A DNA stretch of 16,317 nt from Bacteroidota bacterium (GCA_023416995.1 JAEZGI010000010.1:1-16317); one strand, 5' to 3'. Positions 1 to 8,154 are shown, counted from the stretch's first letter. The notes: generated by a model not told the origin, from the sequence alone. Numbers and translations: made by a program.

Positions 1-122
1 ATCCAGGTGTACTGGTTCCGCATCAACTTCATGAACCCATCAAGAACTCCAACTGAACCATCCACATTTATCCAGGTGAAAAGTTCCTGATCAACATAAA
101 GGAGCCACTCCCATAAAGCCAT
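1..122 (-). CDS. PAP2-family membrane phosphatase, N-terminal part (partial)
   Basis: The first 40 codons of a minus-strand gene run off the left edge of the window. The reading starts MALWEWLLYVDQELFTWIN and goes on to GFMKLMRNQYTW. The pattern of an acidic-hydrophobic helix (LDxELFxxIN), a linker and then 'M..L..NxxTW' is typical of the N-terminus of Bacteroidota PAP2 proteins, which are integral membrane phosphatases of lipid pyrophosphates such as undecaprenyl pyrophosphate. The ATG at 120-122 is the only likely start, because an in-frame stop lies at 135-137 just upstream. The catalytic motifs (KxxxxxxRP, PSGH, SRxxxxxHxxxD) would lie beyond the edge, so the family call rests on the N-terminal pattern alone. 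Confidence 0.6.
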   Translation of the reverse strand, partial: MALWEWLLYVDQELFTWINVDGSVGVLDGFMKLMRNQYTW

Positions 123-399
123 TACACTAAAATTTTATTGTCCGCAAACCTGCAGTTTTAACCTAACCAATCATGTGCCTGCTGTATCCAATCCTGATTT
201 GATAACACAGAAATGATGCCCCGGGAGCGGCAAACGAAGGAGTTAATAATGATTTAATACTGGAAAAGTGTTACTGCCACTCAGATCCTGGCACTTCAGG
301 CGCTGCATTGGAAGGTGATTTGTCTGCGTCTAAGTGCGTTAGATAAGGAACATGAAGTTGGAACCACGCTAATACAGCGACGGGAACAATGCCTTGTTA

Positions 400-747
400 C
401 TACAACCCAAAAAAGCTACCCGATGCAATACCCACGTAAACCCCATCTTCACGTGTTTCAATAGGATAGGTTTTAAGATAATATCCTTCACCACTCGTAT
501 TTCGCCCGTTACGTATGCTGAACCGGTACCGATGCAAAGGGCAAACGATATGTCCGGTTGCATCGAGGAAGCCATTCGCCATGATCCCGCTCGCATGCGG
601 ACATTTATATGCAAATGCAAAACACTCGTTGTTATGCAGGGCCACGCAAATCTTTTTACCGGGCACATCAACAACGGCAATGTTATTATCACCTGTTTCC
701 AGTTCGCTGAGCGATTCAGCGATCTTATGCCATTGCAATGCTGCCAT
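400..747 (-). CDS. Rieske [2Fe-2S] domain protein
   Basis: This 115-residue protein is essentially one Rieske domain. Both cluster-binding boxes are intact: CPHASG (Cys49, His51) and CPLHRYRF (Cys69, His72). The 17-residue spacing and the Cys-x-His / Cys-x2-His pattern fit a ferredoxin-like Rieske protein of the NirD / dioxygenase-ferredoxin type. There is no signal peptide or membrane segment, so it should be a cytoplasmic electron carrier. It begins 30 bases after the hflX stop and is probably co-transcribed with it. No oxygenase or reductase partner is in view, so its redox partner is unknown. Overlapping plus-strand frames (394-762 and 515-757) are shadows of this gene. The family is secure, the role is not. 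Confidence 0.88.
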   Translation of the reverse strand: MAALQWHKIAESLSELETGDNNIAVVDVPGKKICVALHNNECFAFAYKCPHASGIMANGFLDATGHIVCPLHRYRFSIRNGRNTSGEGYYLKTYPIETREDGVYVGIASGSFFGL

Positions 748-777
748 GAAAAGATGAATTAACAGTAGCGCAGGAGA

Positions 778-1965
778 TCAATAGAAAAATTCGGTTTTAT
801 AAGGATACCTGATACGATAAAGTTCACGAACCCGGCTGAGTATAGTGGCCCGCAACTCGTCAATATTTGTACGCTCAACCGCGGAAATAAATACCGCGTG
901 TCCATTGGTTTCTCGTTGCCACTTTTCTTTCAGATCACGAAGTATATCCTGCTTTACCTCTGGTTCCAGCCACTCATCAAATGTGTTCTTTTCATACATG
1001 TCCATCTTATTAAAGATGGTGATGGTAGGTTTATCAAAAGCTTTAATATCCTGCAGGGTGCTGTTTACGACTCCAAGTTGATCTTCATATTGTTGGTGAG
1101 AAATATCCACAACATGTAAAAGTATATCAGCTTCCCTTACCTCATCCAAAGTGCTTTTAAAACTCTCAACAAGATGATGCGGTAACTTGCGGATAAACCC
1201 AACCGTATCACTCAACAGGAAAGGGGTGGTTTCATAAACTATCTTGCGGGTAGTTGTATCAAGCGTTGCAAACAGTTTGTTCTCAGCAAACACTTCGCTT
1301 TTGCTCAGCAGATTCATGATGGTACTCTTACCCACGTTCGTGTAACCTACCAATGCAACTCTTATAAACTCACCACGTTCCTGTCTTTGAATAGAAGCCT
1401 GCTTATCAATCTCTCCAAGTCTTCTTCTTAATAACGCAATCTTATCTTTAACGATCCGGCGGTCAGTTTCAATTTCCGTTTCACCCGGACCCCTTGTACC
1501 AATACCACCACCCAAACGTTCAAGGTGACTCCACATGCCTTTTAGCCGCGGCAACAGGTATTGATATTGCGCCAGTTCAACCTGCGTTTTTGCCTGCGCC
1601 GTTTTTGCACGACGGGCAAAAATGTCCAGGATAAGATCGGAACGATCTATGACCTTGATATCAAGGATCTTTTCAATATTCTGTATCTGCGAACCGCTCA
1701 ACTCATCATCAAAAATCGCAAGACTGATATCCTTACCTTGTATGTATTCCTTGATTTCTTCCAGTTTACCTTTCCCGATGAATGTGCGGCTATCAGGATG
1801 TGGCAATCGTTGAATGTATCTTTTCACGGTTGTTGCACCAGCAGTTTCTGCAAGAAATGCCAGTTCCTCCAGGTACTCTTTAACCTGCGCTTCTGTTTGT
1901 ACGCCGTGTATCAACCCAACCAGCACCGCGCGTTCTTCCTTATAATTAACCTTGTTATCGAGCAA
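778..1965 (-). CDS. hflX: GTPase HflX
   Basis: HflX is a cytoplasmic ribosome-associated GTPase that splits stalled or hibernating 70S ribosomes under stress. The 395-residue reading has the N-terminal HflX domain (about residues 10-110), a coiled linker, the family hallmark GIGTRGPGETEIETDRR (154-170), and a G domain with Walker A GYTNVGKST (207-215), DTVGF (253-257) and NKMD (319-322). Length is normal for Bacteroidota HflX. The start is unusual: the open frame begins after a stop at 1978-1980 and holds no ATG before residue 144, so translation must begin at a non-ATG codon. The TTG at 1963-1965, just after a purine-rich AGAAAAG, is the best choice, with the neighbouring ATT as an alternative. 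The Rieske gene follows 30 bases downstream and is likely in the same transcript. Confidence 0.95.
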   Translation of the reverse strand: MLDNKVNYKEERAVLVGLIHGVQTEAQVKEYLEELAFLAETAGATTVKRYIQRLPHPDSRTFIGKGKLEEIKEYIQGKDISLAIFDDELSGSQIQNIEKILDIKVIDRSDLILDIFARRAKTAQAKTQVELAQYQYLLPRLKGMWSHLERLGGGIGTRGPGETEIETDRRIVKDKIALLRRRLGEIDKQASIQRQERGEFIRVALVGYTNVGKSTIMNLLSKSEVFAENKLFATLDTTTRKIVYETTPFLLSDTVGFIRKLPHHLVESFKSTLDEVREADILLHVVDISHQQYEDQLGVVNSTLQDIKAFDKPTITIFNKMDMYEKNTFDEWLEPEVKQDILRDLKEKWQRETNGHAVFISAVERTNIDELRATILSRVRELYRIRYPYKTEFFY

Positions 1966-2005
1966 AATCTTTTCTGTTTAGAATTCTAAAAGTACTACAA
2001 ACTCC

Positions 2006-2038
2006 GGACCCGCACCACCTTGCGGCAAATGCGGGTCC
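2006..2038. repeat. Perfect 9-base inverted repeat between OMP gene and hflX
   Basis: GGACCCGCA at 2006-2014 pairs perfectly with TGCGGGTCC at 2030-2038 around a 15-base loop. The loop also contains TGCGG (2021-2025), which could pair with CCGCA (2010-2014) instead, so two exclusive stems are possible. It lies in the 133 bases between the stop of the outer-membrane protein gene and the start of hflX, both on the minus strand. No run of T follows on the minus strand, so it is not a classical intrinsic terminator. It could be a 3'-end stabiliser or a weak terminator. Confidence 0.5.
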
Positions 2039-2098
2039 AACGTTTTAATACTGCTATAATATTAATCTCTCACGGCAACGGCCGCGGTAACTTCATAA

Positions 2099-2887
2099 TT
2101 ATAATCCACTAATTGCAAGTCCAATCTGCATCGGTCTGATATCAGGTCCGAAGCCTTCCTTCACAAATGCATTGATCTGGTAAACAGCAAATACACTGAA
2201 GATACCATAACCGATGCGTCCGGTCACGGCTAAACGGGTACCGTTAAAAAATCTTTTTGATTTTTCTTTATCGGTATAAGCATTGATGGTTCCGCCAGAG
2301 CGATTTTGAAAGGTTTTACCCTTTGCCACTGCACTCACCATTGTTCCCACCTTGGCACCCAGGGCACCTTTCCAACTGCGGTTGTAATTTTCAGGATTAG
2401 AAGTAAACCGGATCTCCAGGGGAACTTCCAGGTATGTATTCGTAACCTTATACTTTTTAAAGTGATTGGTATCGGCAACATTTTCAAAAGTGAGCTGGTT
2501 CGATTTGCGGCCGGTTATATCAACGATGGTCTTATCAAAAAATGTATTGTCAACGCCAACACCAACTCCAAGCGCAACACTGAAGCGCGGATCGGTTTTA
2601 AATGGCATATCATACATAAGGTGTGCATTGAATGTACGGGAGAAGGTCTTGGTTGCGATCGAATCCGGCGCCTTTGTCCACATATTCAATCCAAACTGCA
2701 TCATGAAATGATCGCCTGTGCGGTTATCGATATTTACTTTGCTCCAATCCTTCCGCTTCTTTTTTGCAGGCGTATTTGCCTTCAAAATTGAATCCTGTAC
2801 CTGGTTTCCTGAAACGGTAACAGAATCCTGGGCGGATAACTGGGAAGCAGCAGTAACAAACAAAAAGGCGATTAATATTTTTTTCAT
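2099..2887 (-). CDS. Secreted outer-membrane beta-barrel protein (PorT-like)
   Basis: From this start the product is 262 residues. It begins with a signal peptide (MKKILIAFLFVTAASQLSA, then QD). A Lys-rich linker follows (AKKKRKDW), and then a body of alternating hydrophobic strands with many Gly and aromatic residues (for example FSVALGVGVGVDNTFF and RIGYGIFSVFAVYQINAF) that ends in a hydrophobic strand, IGLAISGL. This is the look of the OMP_b-brl / PorT-like small porin-type barrels common in Bacteroidota; no specific function can be assigned. The ATG at 2885-2887 (MKKIL) is preferred over the one at 2891-2893 (MIMKKIL), because the likely promoter element at 2904-2911 would put the transcription start only a few bases from the outer ATG. 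The gene is monocistronic, lying between the tRNA terminator and the inverted repeat before hflX. Confidence 0.75.
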   Translation of the reverse strand: MKKILIAFLFVTAASQLSAQDSVTVSGNQVQDSILKANTPAKKKRKDWSKVNIDNRTGDHFMMQFGLNMWTKAPDSIATKTFSRTFNAHLMYDMPFKTDPRFSVALGVGVGVDNTFFDKTIVDITGRKSNQLTFENVADTNHFKKYKVTNTYLEVPLEIRFTSNPENYNRSWKGALGAKVGTMVSAVAKGKTFQNRSGGTINAYTDKEKSKRFFNGTRLAVTGRIGYGIFSVFAVYQINAFVKEGFGPDIRPMQIGLAISGL

Positions 2888-2903
2888 AATCATAAATGAT
2901 TGC

Positions 2904-2911
2904 CAAATGTA
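2904..2911 (-). promoter_or_regulatory. Bacteroidota-type -7 promoter element (TACATTTG)
   Basis: On the minus strand TACATTTG matches the Bacteroidota -7 consensus TAnnTTTG exactly. A T-rich run lies at the distance of the -33 element, but without a clear TTTG. It would drive the beta-barrel gene with a leader of roughly 10 bases to the ATG at 2887. It is the only perfect consensus match I found near a gene start in the window. Confidence 0.5.
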
Positions 2912-2952
2912 TCCTAGAGCCGGTTAAAAAAAAGTTAACTACTGAACAATTG

Positions 2953-2982
2953 AAAAAAAGCAGCTATGAAACCATAACTGCT
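2953..2982 (-). terminator. Factor-independent terminator after the tRNA gene
   Basis: Read on the minus strand, AGCAGTTATG pairs with CATAGCTGCT (ten pairs, one of them G-T) around a GTTT loop, followed directly by seven T. The stem covers 2959-2982. It sits 8 bases beyond the 3' end of the tRNA gene and ends that transcript before the promoter of the beta-barrel gene. Confidence 0.85.
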
Positions 2983-2990
2983 TTCTGAAG

Positions 2991-3064
2991 TGGACCCTGC
3001 TGGGCACGATCCAGCGACCCCCTGATTATGAGTCAGGTGCTCTAACCAGCTGAGCTAAGGGTCC
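2991..3064 (-). tRNA. tRNA with CAU anticodon, probably tRNA-Ile2 (lysidine type); tRNA-Met possible
   Basis: The 74-base minus-strand gene folds as a full cloverleaf. The acceptor stem is GGACCCT/AGGGTCC, the D arm is GCTC...GAGC, the anticodon stem CCTGA/TCAGG holds the loop CTCATAA (anticodon CAT), the variable loop is GGGTC, the T stem is GCTGG/CCAGC, and the discriminator is A. CCA is not encoded. The C4-G69 and C5-G68 pairs, and the GGTCGCTGG...CCAGCAGGG half, resemble the isoleucine tRNA whose C34 is changed to lysidine by TilS. The anticodon arm is closer to elongator tRNA-Met, so the amino acid is not certain. The T loop reads ATCGTGC instead of TTCRANY, so the universal T54 and A58 are exchanged as A54 and T58. 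Confidence 0.93.
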
Positions 3065-3454
3065 ATTTGGTTAACCACCGTGTTAACGCCGGAGGTCTGC
3101 GAAATTAGAAAAATTCGGGCAGGGAAATACATTAGGCTGAATATTTTTTATACAAGTGCCTCAAATGCTGCCGTGGTACAATTTTAATGATAGTTATTTC
3201 CCTGGCGTTCAATAGCCACCACCCCCTTCAAACCTCCCATAAACCGGGGAATACCATGCACGGCAAGCTGAAAATTCAGGATCCGCCGCCTCTGATAATT
3301 TAGGCACCTGTTATAATCATGAAACCAAACCAAAATGCAAAATGACAAAAACTAACAGCAGCTAACAAACGAAGCACTTTATCCCGCAAGGCCTCCCGGT
3401 GTAGCTGCACCGTTGCCAGGCAGCATCATCTCATCATCCTTACAAAGTTTAACT
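3065..3454. other. Gene-free region between the tRNA and susC (susC leader and control region)
   Basis: These 390 bases between divergent units hold no convincing gene. On the minus strand a TAATTTCG box (3100-3107) lies about 36 bases before the tRNA and could be its promoter. On the plus strand no exact TAnnTTTG box is present; near matches are TATTTTTT near 3142 and TAATTTAG near 3295, without a clear -33 partner. Small symmetric sites are CTGAAAATTCAG (3268-3279) and CGGTGTAGCTGCACCG (3397-3412); the latter is an imperfect palindrome ending 43 bases before the susC ATG. The last 130 bases are A-rich, as often seen in 5' leaders of Bacteroidota genes. The susC promoter must be here or be activator-dependent. 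Confidence 0.6.
3397..3412. promoter_or_regulatory. Imperfect palindrome upstream of susC, possible operator
   Basis: CGGTGTAGCTGCACCG is symmetric about AGCT except for one T-G position in each arm. It lies in the leader 43 bases before the start of susC. It could be a regulator site or a small leader hairpin. There is no other support. Confidence 0.2.
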
Positions 3455-6400
3455 ATGAAGAAAACAAAGATTTTTTCCGGCTCACCCGGAAAGTATCACC
3501 TCGTGAGATTCACAATGATTTCAACTCTGACTGCTTTCATCTTTTTATTCAACCAGTTTTCACTCTCCGCCCGGGAACTCCCGGATAACTATAGCGCAAA
3601 CGATGCCCTGGCGGTTATAACCGGTCGCGTAACAAATATTGCCGGCGAACCGATCCAGGGTGCTTCTGTCCGGGTAAAAGGCAGTGCAGTCGGAACTTCG
3701 ACAGATTCGGCCGGAAACTTTTCCATCAATGTACCAGACGGTTCAATACTGGTTGTGTCATTTGTCGGTTATGCGGAACAGGAAATTCCAACTGCCAATC
3801 AAAACAATATTGAGGTGATTCTTATCGAAAGCACCAACGAACTGGAACAGGTAGTTGTCGTTGGTTATGGTTCACAAAGAAAAATAGATGTCACGGGCTC
3901 GGTGGCAACTGTTCGCGGAGACGAAATCAGCAAACAATCATCCATCAACCCTATCAGTGGTTTGCAGGGAAGGGTGGCAGGTGTGCAGATCACCAATGCC
4001 GGTGCGCCAGGTGCCTCTCCCCAAATCCGGATCCGCGGTCTGGGTACGGTATACGGCGGGGCCAATCCCTTGTATGTGGTGGATGGCGTCTGGTTCGATG
4101 ATATCAGTTTTTTGAACCCGGATGATATCGAATCAATGAACATTTTGAAAGATGCATCTTCAGAAGCAATTTATGGTATACGCGCCGCTAACGGGGTAGT
4201 GTTGATCACAACTAAAAAAGGAAGCCGCAACGGTAAATCAGTTGTGAATTACACGGGACACGTAGGGGTTCAACATGTCACGAATAAAGTGGATATGGCC
4301 AATGCCCGCGAATACGCCACCATGCTCAATGAAAAAAACCGTATTGCTACCGGCAGCACCACCGATCTTGTTGATCCCAACAGTTACGGTGAAGGCACTG
4401 ACTGGTACGATGTGATCTTACGCGATGCGCTGATCACGAATCACCAGATCTCTATCAGCGGTGGTGGTGAAAAATCTACTTACAACTTTTCACTTGGCTA
4501 TCTTCGCCAGGAAGGTATCGCAAAGACGAATACTTTCAATCGCGTTACGGCCCGGTTCCAGAACGATTTCCAGGTGCTTACGCCACTTAAAGTGGGTTAT
4601 ACAATCACAGCCAGCGGTATCTATTCAAAAGACATCAACGGTAGTATTTTTTACCAGGCCTTTGTAGCGCCACCAATAATCCCCGCAAAAGAAGCAGACG
4701 GCAGCTACGGTGATCCTGCAGATTATCCCACAGGTAACTTTGCTAATCCACAGGCAACACTCGATTTTTATAATCAGAAATCACGCAACTACCGGGTTAC
4801 TGGTAATGTGTTCGCTGAGCTTAAAATACTTCGTAACCTTACTTTCCGAACCAGTGTCGGTGGTGAATTTGGAGAAAACGAACTTCGAAACTACAACCCG
4901 GTATATTTTGCTACCAGTGTACAAAACAGTCCTTCAAGTACCTTACGCGGTACAAGAGCCGAAACCCGCAATTGGATCGTTGAAAACACTTTGACCTATA
5001 CACAGCGTTTTGGCGATCATAACCTGACTGCACTTGTGGGTCAGGGCGCACAACGTTATCGCGCATATTCAATAACCGGTACCGCACTGAATGTTCCTTA
5101 TTCAAGTGAAGGCGATCTTTACCTGCGTTTAGGCAGTGCAGGAAATAACAATGTTACCGATGAAGGTGATCTTTCAACCATAGCATCTTACTTCGGTCGC
5201 ATTAACTATTCGCTGAAAGATCGTTATCTCTTAACCGCATCCATCAGGGCCGATGGATCATCAAAGTTTTTTGGCAACCAACGTTGGGGTTACTTCCCTT
5301 CAGTGGGTCTCGGGTGGGTAATCAGTGATGAATCGTTTATGGAGAATCAACAGATCTTTGATAACCTGAAGATCCGTGGTTCATGGGGTAAGGTCGGAAA
5401 TGCATCAGTACCTTCCAACCTTTCTATCCTCCGCGTTACTCAAACGCCGCAGCTTACCGGGTTTTTCGGAAATCCAAGTCTGCCGTACACCGGTGCAAGC
5501 ATCAATAGTATCGTTCCTCCAACCACTTATTGGGAAAGAGGTGTAGGTACCGATGTAGGTATTGAGATGGCCTTTTTAAATAACCGTTTATATGTTGAAG
5601 CGGGTTTTTACAACCGGAAAACAGAAGAAGCAATCTTCAACCTGCCCGTGCTGTCTTCGATTGGTACAGAAACCGGTAATATCATTGCAAACCAGGCAAC
5701 ATTTCAAAACCAGGGCTGGGAATTCACGGTCAACTGGAAAGATAATCTGAATGAAAATCTTTCTTATACCATCGGAGCCAACTTCTCTATAAATGATAAC
5801 AAGGTGCTGTCAACTACTACCGGTGGTAATCCAATTTATGCAGGTGGTGCAGGTGCAGTTGCAGGTAATCTCACAACACGTACCGTGGTTGGTCAACCTA
5901 TCGGGCAGTTTTTTGGTTACCAGGTGGTGGGCATATTCCAGGACCAGGCCCAAATCAATTCATTGCCGCATTATTCTAATGCAAAACCAGGCGATTTCAT
6001 TTTTGCTGACATCAGCGGCCCGGGTGGAAAACCAGACGGTATCATCGATGCACTTGACCGGGTAGTGCTTGGTAATCCTAACCCACGTTACAATTTCGGG
6101 GTCAACACCAACTGGATCTATAAAAACTTCGACCTGATGCTCGATTTCCAGGGCGTAGCGGGTGTTGATATTTATAACGGTTTGCTGAATGTACGTTACG
6201 GTAACGAAAACTATACTAAAGATTTTTTCGAAAACCGGTGGACGGGCCCCGGCACTTCTAACAGTTATCCATCAGCGAACACCGCAGGAAACAACCTCAA
6301 TCCAAATACATTTTTTGTTGAAGATGGAAGTTATGTAAGAATAAGAAACGCACAGTTTGGCTATACATTACCGACAGCAACAACTACACGATGGAAAATA

Positions 6401-6562
6401 AATCGTTTACGCGTTTATGTAAATGCACAAAACCCGTTGAACATTTTCAGCTATCGTGGTTTCAGTCCAGAGGTAGGTGGTACGCCAACCAATGCAGGTA
6501 TTGACGTGAATGTATATCCATTGTATGCTACTTACAACTTTGGTGTAAACGTTACTTTCTAA
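3455..6562 (+). CDS. SusC-type TonB-dependent outer-membrane transporter
   Basis: This is the outer-membrane channel of the locus: it takes oligosaccharides captured by SusD and moves them into the periplasm with TonB energy. The 1035-residue protein has a long signal region (1-40), a carboxypeptidase-regulatory-like domain (about 54-125, ITGRVTNIAGEPIQGASVRV to VSFVGY), a TonB-box stretch EQVVVVGYG (131-139), a plug domain (from about 145, with LYVVDG), and a large barrel ending in YNFGVNVTF, with the usual terminal aromatic. No STN domain precedes it, so ECF-sigma/anti-sigma signalling through this protein is unlikely. The ATG at 3455 is preferred to an in-frame TTG at 3413, because MKK followed by a hydrophobic stretch gives a normal signal peptide. 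SusD starts 18 bases after the stop. The substrate is inferred from neighbours to be a beta-1,2-glucan. Confidence 0.95.
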   Translation: MKKTKIFSGSPGKYHLVRFTMISTLTAFIFLFNQFSLSARELPDNYSANDALAVITGRVTNIAGEPIQGASVRVKGSAVGTSTDSAGNFSINVPDGSILVVSFVGYAEQEIPTANQNNIEVILIESTNELEQVVVVGYGSQRKIDVTGSVATVRGDEISKQSSINPISGLQGRVAGVQITNAGAPGASPQIRIRGLGTVYGGANPLYVVDGVWFDDISFLNPDDIESMNILKDASSEAIYGIRAANGVVLITTKKGSRNGKSVVNYTGHVGVQHVTNKVDMANAREYATMLNEKNRIATGSTTDLVDPNSYGEGTDWYDVILRDALITNHQISISGGGEKSTYNFSLGYLRQEGIAKTNTFNRVTARFQNDFQVLTPLKVGYTITASGIYSKDINGSIFYQAFVAPPIIPAKEADGSYGDPADYPTGNFANPQATLDFYNQKSRNYRVTGNVFAELKILRNLTFRTSVGGEFGENELRNYNPVYFATSVQNSPSSTLRGTRAETRNWIVENTLTYTQRFGDHNLTALVGQGAQRYRAYSITGTALNVPYSSEGDLYLRLGSAGNNNVTDEGDLSTIASYFGRINYSLKDRYLLTASIRADGSSKFFGNQRWGYFPSVGLGWVISDESFMENQQIFDNLKIRGSWGKVGNASVPSNLSILRVTQTPQLTGFFGNPSLPYTGASINSIVPPTTYWERGVGTDVGIEMAFLNNRLYVEAGFYNRKTEEAIFNLPVLSSIGTETGNIIANQATFQNQGWEFTVNWKDNLNENLSYTIGANFSINDNKVLSTTTGGNPIYAGGAGAVAGNLTTRTVVGQPIGQFFGYQVVGIFQDQAQINSLPHYSNAKPGDFIFADISGPGGKPDGIIDALDRVVLGNPNPRYNFGVNTNWIYKNFDLMLDFQGVAGVDIYNGLLNVRYGNENYTKDFFENRWTGPGTSNSYPSANTAGNNLNPNTFFVEDGSYVRIRNAQFGYTLPTATTTRWKINRLRVYVNAQNPLNIFSYRGFSPEVGGTPTNAGIDVNVYPLYATYNFGVNVTF

Positions 6563-6580
6563 TCTTTTCAAAAAATTATT

Positions 6581-8065
6581 ATGATACTGAAGAATCCCTC
6601 ATATATCATCCGGAAGGCAATCAGCATTGGCCTGTTGTCTGCCGCGCTTATACCAGCAGGATGTAAAAAAGAATTTCTTGATGTTGACCCGCAGGGCCAA
6701 CAACCGGTTGTTGATTTCTGGACAACACAGGAACACGCAATGAATGCCGTAAATGCCATGTATGGCAATCTGCGCGGCTGGACCAACGTGGCTTTTGCGG
6801 CTATAGCTGTTGAAAGCATGGGTTCCGACGAAGCCGAAAAAGGAAGCAGTCCCGGCGACTCGGACTACATGAATAATTACAACGGGTTTACGCATACCGC
6901 GACCGAAGGACAAACACTTGATTTCTGGAAAGGTCAATACCAGAATATCAACTTCGCCAACCAGGTGCTTACAAATGTTCCGGGGATTTCAATGGACGAA
7001 ACGCTGAAAGCACGCTTGCTTGCAGAAGCAAAATTTGTTCGTGGTTATTCCTATTTCAGGTTGGTTCGTGCATTCGGAGACGTTCCACTTCGTTTAACCA
7101 TACCCGAAGGAGCAGAAGAATATAACATTCCCAGGACTCCCAAAGCGGAAGTTTATGCTGCGATCGAAAAAGATCTCACCGAAGCGGCAGCAGCCTTACC
7201 GGTTAGTTACAATTCGACTGATATCGGACGCGCAACCAAAGGAGCAGCATTGGGAATGCTCGCTAAGGTTTCAATGTACCAGGGCAAATGGCAACAGGTG
7301 CTCGATCTAACCAACCAGGTAATGACACTCGGATATGATCTGTTCCCTGATTACGAAAAACAATTCAGGATAGAAAACGAAAACAACGTTGAATCAGTTT
7401 TTGAGATCCAGGCTACCTATGTTCCCGGTAACTGTGATATGTCGAACTCGCAATACTCGCAGGTACAAGGTGTTCGTGGACAACGTGGCGGCGGCTGGGG
7501 TTTTAATGTGCCCACTATGGAACTTGTTGACGCCTATGAACCCGGCGATCCACGTCGTGATGCTACGATTCTGTTTCGTGGTGAAACAACTCCCCAGGGT
7601 GATCTCATACCTCCGGTTGGCGATAACCCACGTTACAATCAGAAGTCTTACGTGCCATTCAGCCGTTATGTTGAATGCAGCGAAGGTGCCGAACAGAATA
7701 TACGGGTATTACGCTTCGCTGAAATTTTGTTGATGAATGCGGAAGCTGCCAATGAATTAAACAATCCAACGCAGGCGCTGCAATCTCTTAATCGCGTACG
7801 TGAAAGAGCAAGAGGCGGCGACCCATCCGTGTTGCCAGATGTTACCACTACGGACCAGGAGGAGTTAAGGGAAGCTATCTGGCACGAAAGAAGGGTGGAA
7901 CTGGCTATGGAATTTGACCGCTTTTTTGATGTAATTCGCCAGGGAAGAGGCGCTGAAGTTTTTGGCCCCATGGGTTTCACGGCTGGTAAAAATGAGCTAA
8001 TGCCCATTCCCCAGCAGGAAATTGACCTTGCGGCGGGTGTGCTCACTCAAAACCCCGGTTATTAA
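6581..8065 (+). CDS. SusD/RagB-type surface glycan-binding lipoprotein
   Basis: This is the partner lid of SusC that binds the glycan at the cell surface. The 494-residue protein has a lipoprotein signal ending in IPAGC, with Cys28 as the likely lipidated residue, followed by KKEFLDVDPQG, the standard SusD opening. The helical TPR-like core shows familiar pieces: LLAEAKFVRGYSYFRLVRAFGDVPL, RYNQKSYVPFSRY, LRFAEILLMNAEAANEL, ALQSLNRVRERA and AIWHERRVELAMEFDRFFDVIRQG. It ends in PIPQQEIDLAAGVLTQNPGY, the classic SusD tail. Length is typical. It follows susC closely and is followed by an 89-base gap that holds a strong hairpin. The ligand cannot be read from the sequence. Confidence 0.95.
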   Translation: MILKNPSYIIRKAISIGLLSAALIPAGCKKEFLDVDPQGQQPVVDFWTTQEHAMNAVNAMYGNLRGWTNVAFAAIAVESMGSDEAEKGSSPGDSDYMNNYNGFTHTATEGQTLDFWKGQYQNINFANQVLTNVPGISMDETLKARLLAEAKFVRGYSYFRLVRAFGDVPLRLTIPEGAEEYNIPRTPKAEVYAAIEKDLTEAAAALPVSYNSTDIGRATKGAALGMLAKVSMYQGKWQQVLDLTNQVMTLGYDLFPDYEKQFRIENENNVESVFEIQATYVPGNCDMSNSQYSQVQGVRGQRGGGWGFNVPTMELVDAYEPGDPRRDATILFRGETTPQGDLIPPVGDNPRYNQKSYVPFSRYVECSEGAEQNIRVLRFAEILLMNAEAANELNNPTQALQSLNRVRERARGGDPSVLPDVTTTDQEELREAIWHERRVELAMEFDRFFDVIRQGRGAEVFGPMGFTAGKNELMPIPQQEIDLAAGVLTQNPGY

Positions 8066-8093
8066 TTTTTACTCATAACATAACAGATCATTA

Positions 8094-8134
8094 AAAGGCA
8101 GGAAGTTGTTGCGTCGGGACAACTTTCTGCCTTT
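8094..8134 (+). terminator. Strong hairpin between susD and the first GH144 gene (terminator or attenuator)
   Basis: AAAGGCAGGAAGTTGT (8094-8109) pairs over all 16 positions, one of them G-T, with ACAACTTTCTGCCTTT (8119-8134) around a 9-base loop. The tail is only TTTGTT, so as a terminator it would be leaky. It lies between the transport pair and the enzyme genes, where such hairpins often lower downstream expression or protect the upstream mRNA. Confidence 0.65.
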
Positions 8135-8154
8135 GTTATCAATCTATAATCTGC

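Noticed and set aside
123..399. 277-base gap between the PAP2 and Rieske genes as a hidden small gene
   Set aside because: No frame with a start and a conserved-looking product was seen, and no strong hairpin with a T tail either.
394..762. Plus-strand open frame of 122 codons
   Set aside because: It lies opposite the Rieske gene, whose cluster motifs are intact; the plus-strand product has no domain likeness.
2888..2893. Outer ATG (MIMKKIL) for the beta-barrel gene
   Set aside because: It would leave only a few bases of leader after the likely -7 element and adds two residues before a standard MKK signal start; it cannot be fully excluded.
3413..3454. TTG start giving susC 14 more residues
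   Set aside because: The added residues precede a normal MKK signal peptide and contain no conserved pattern; the ATG at 3455 gives a usual SusC N-terminus.
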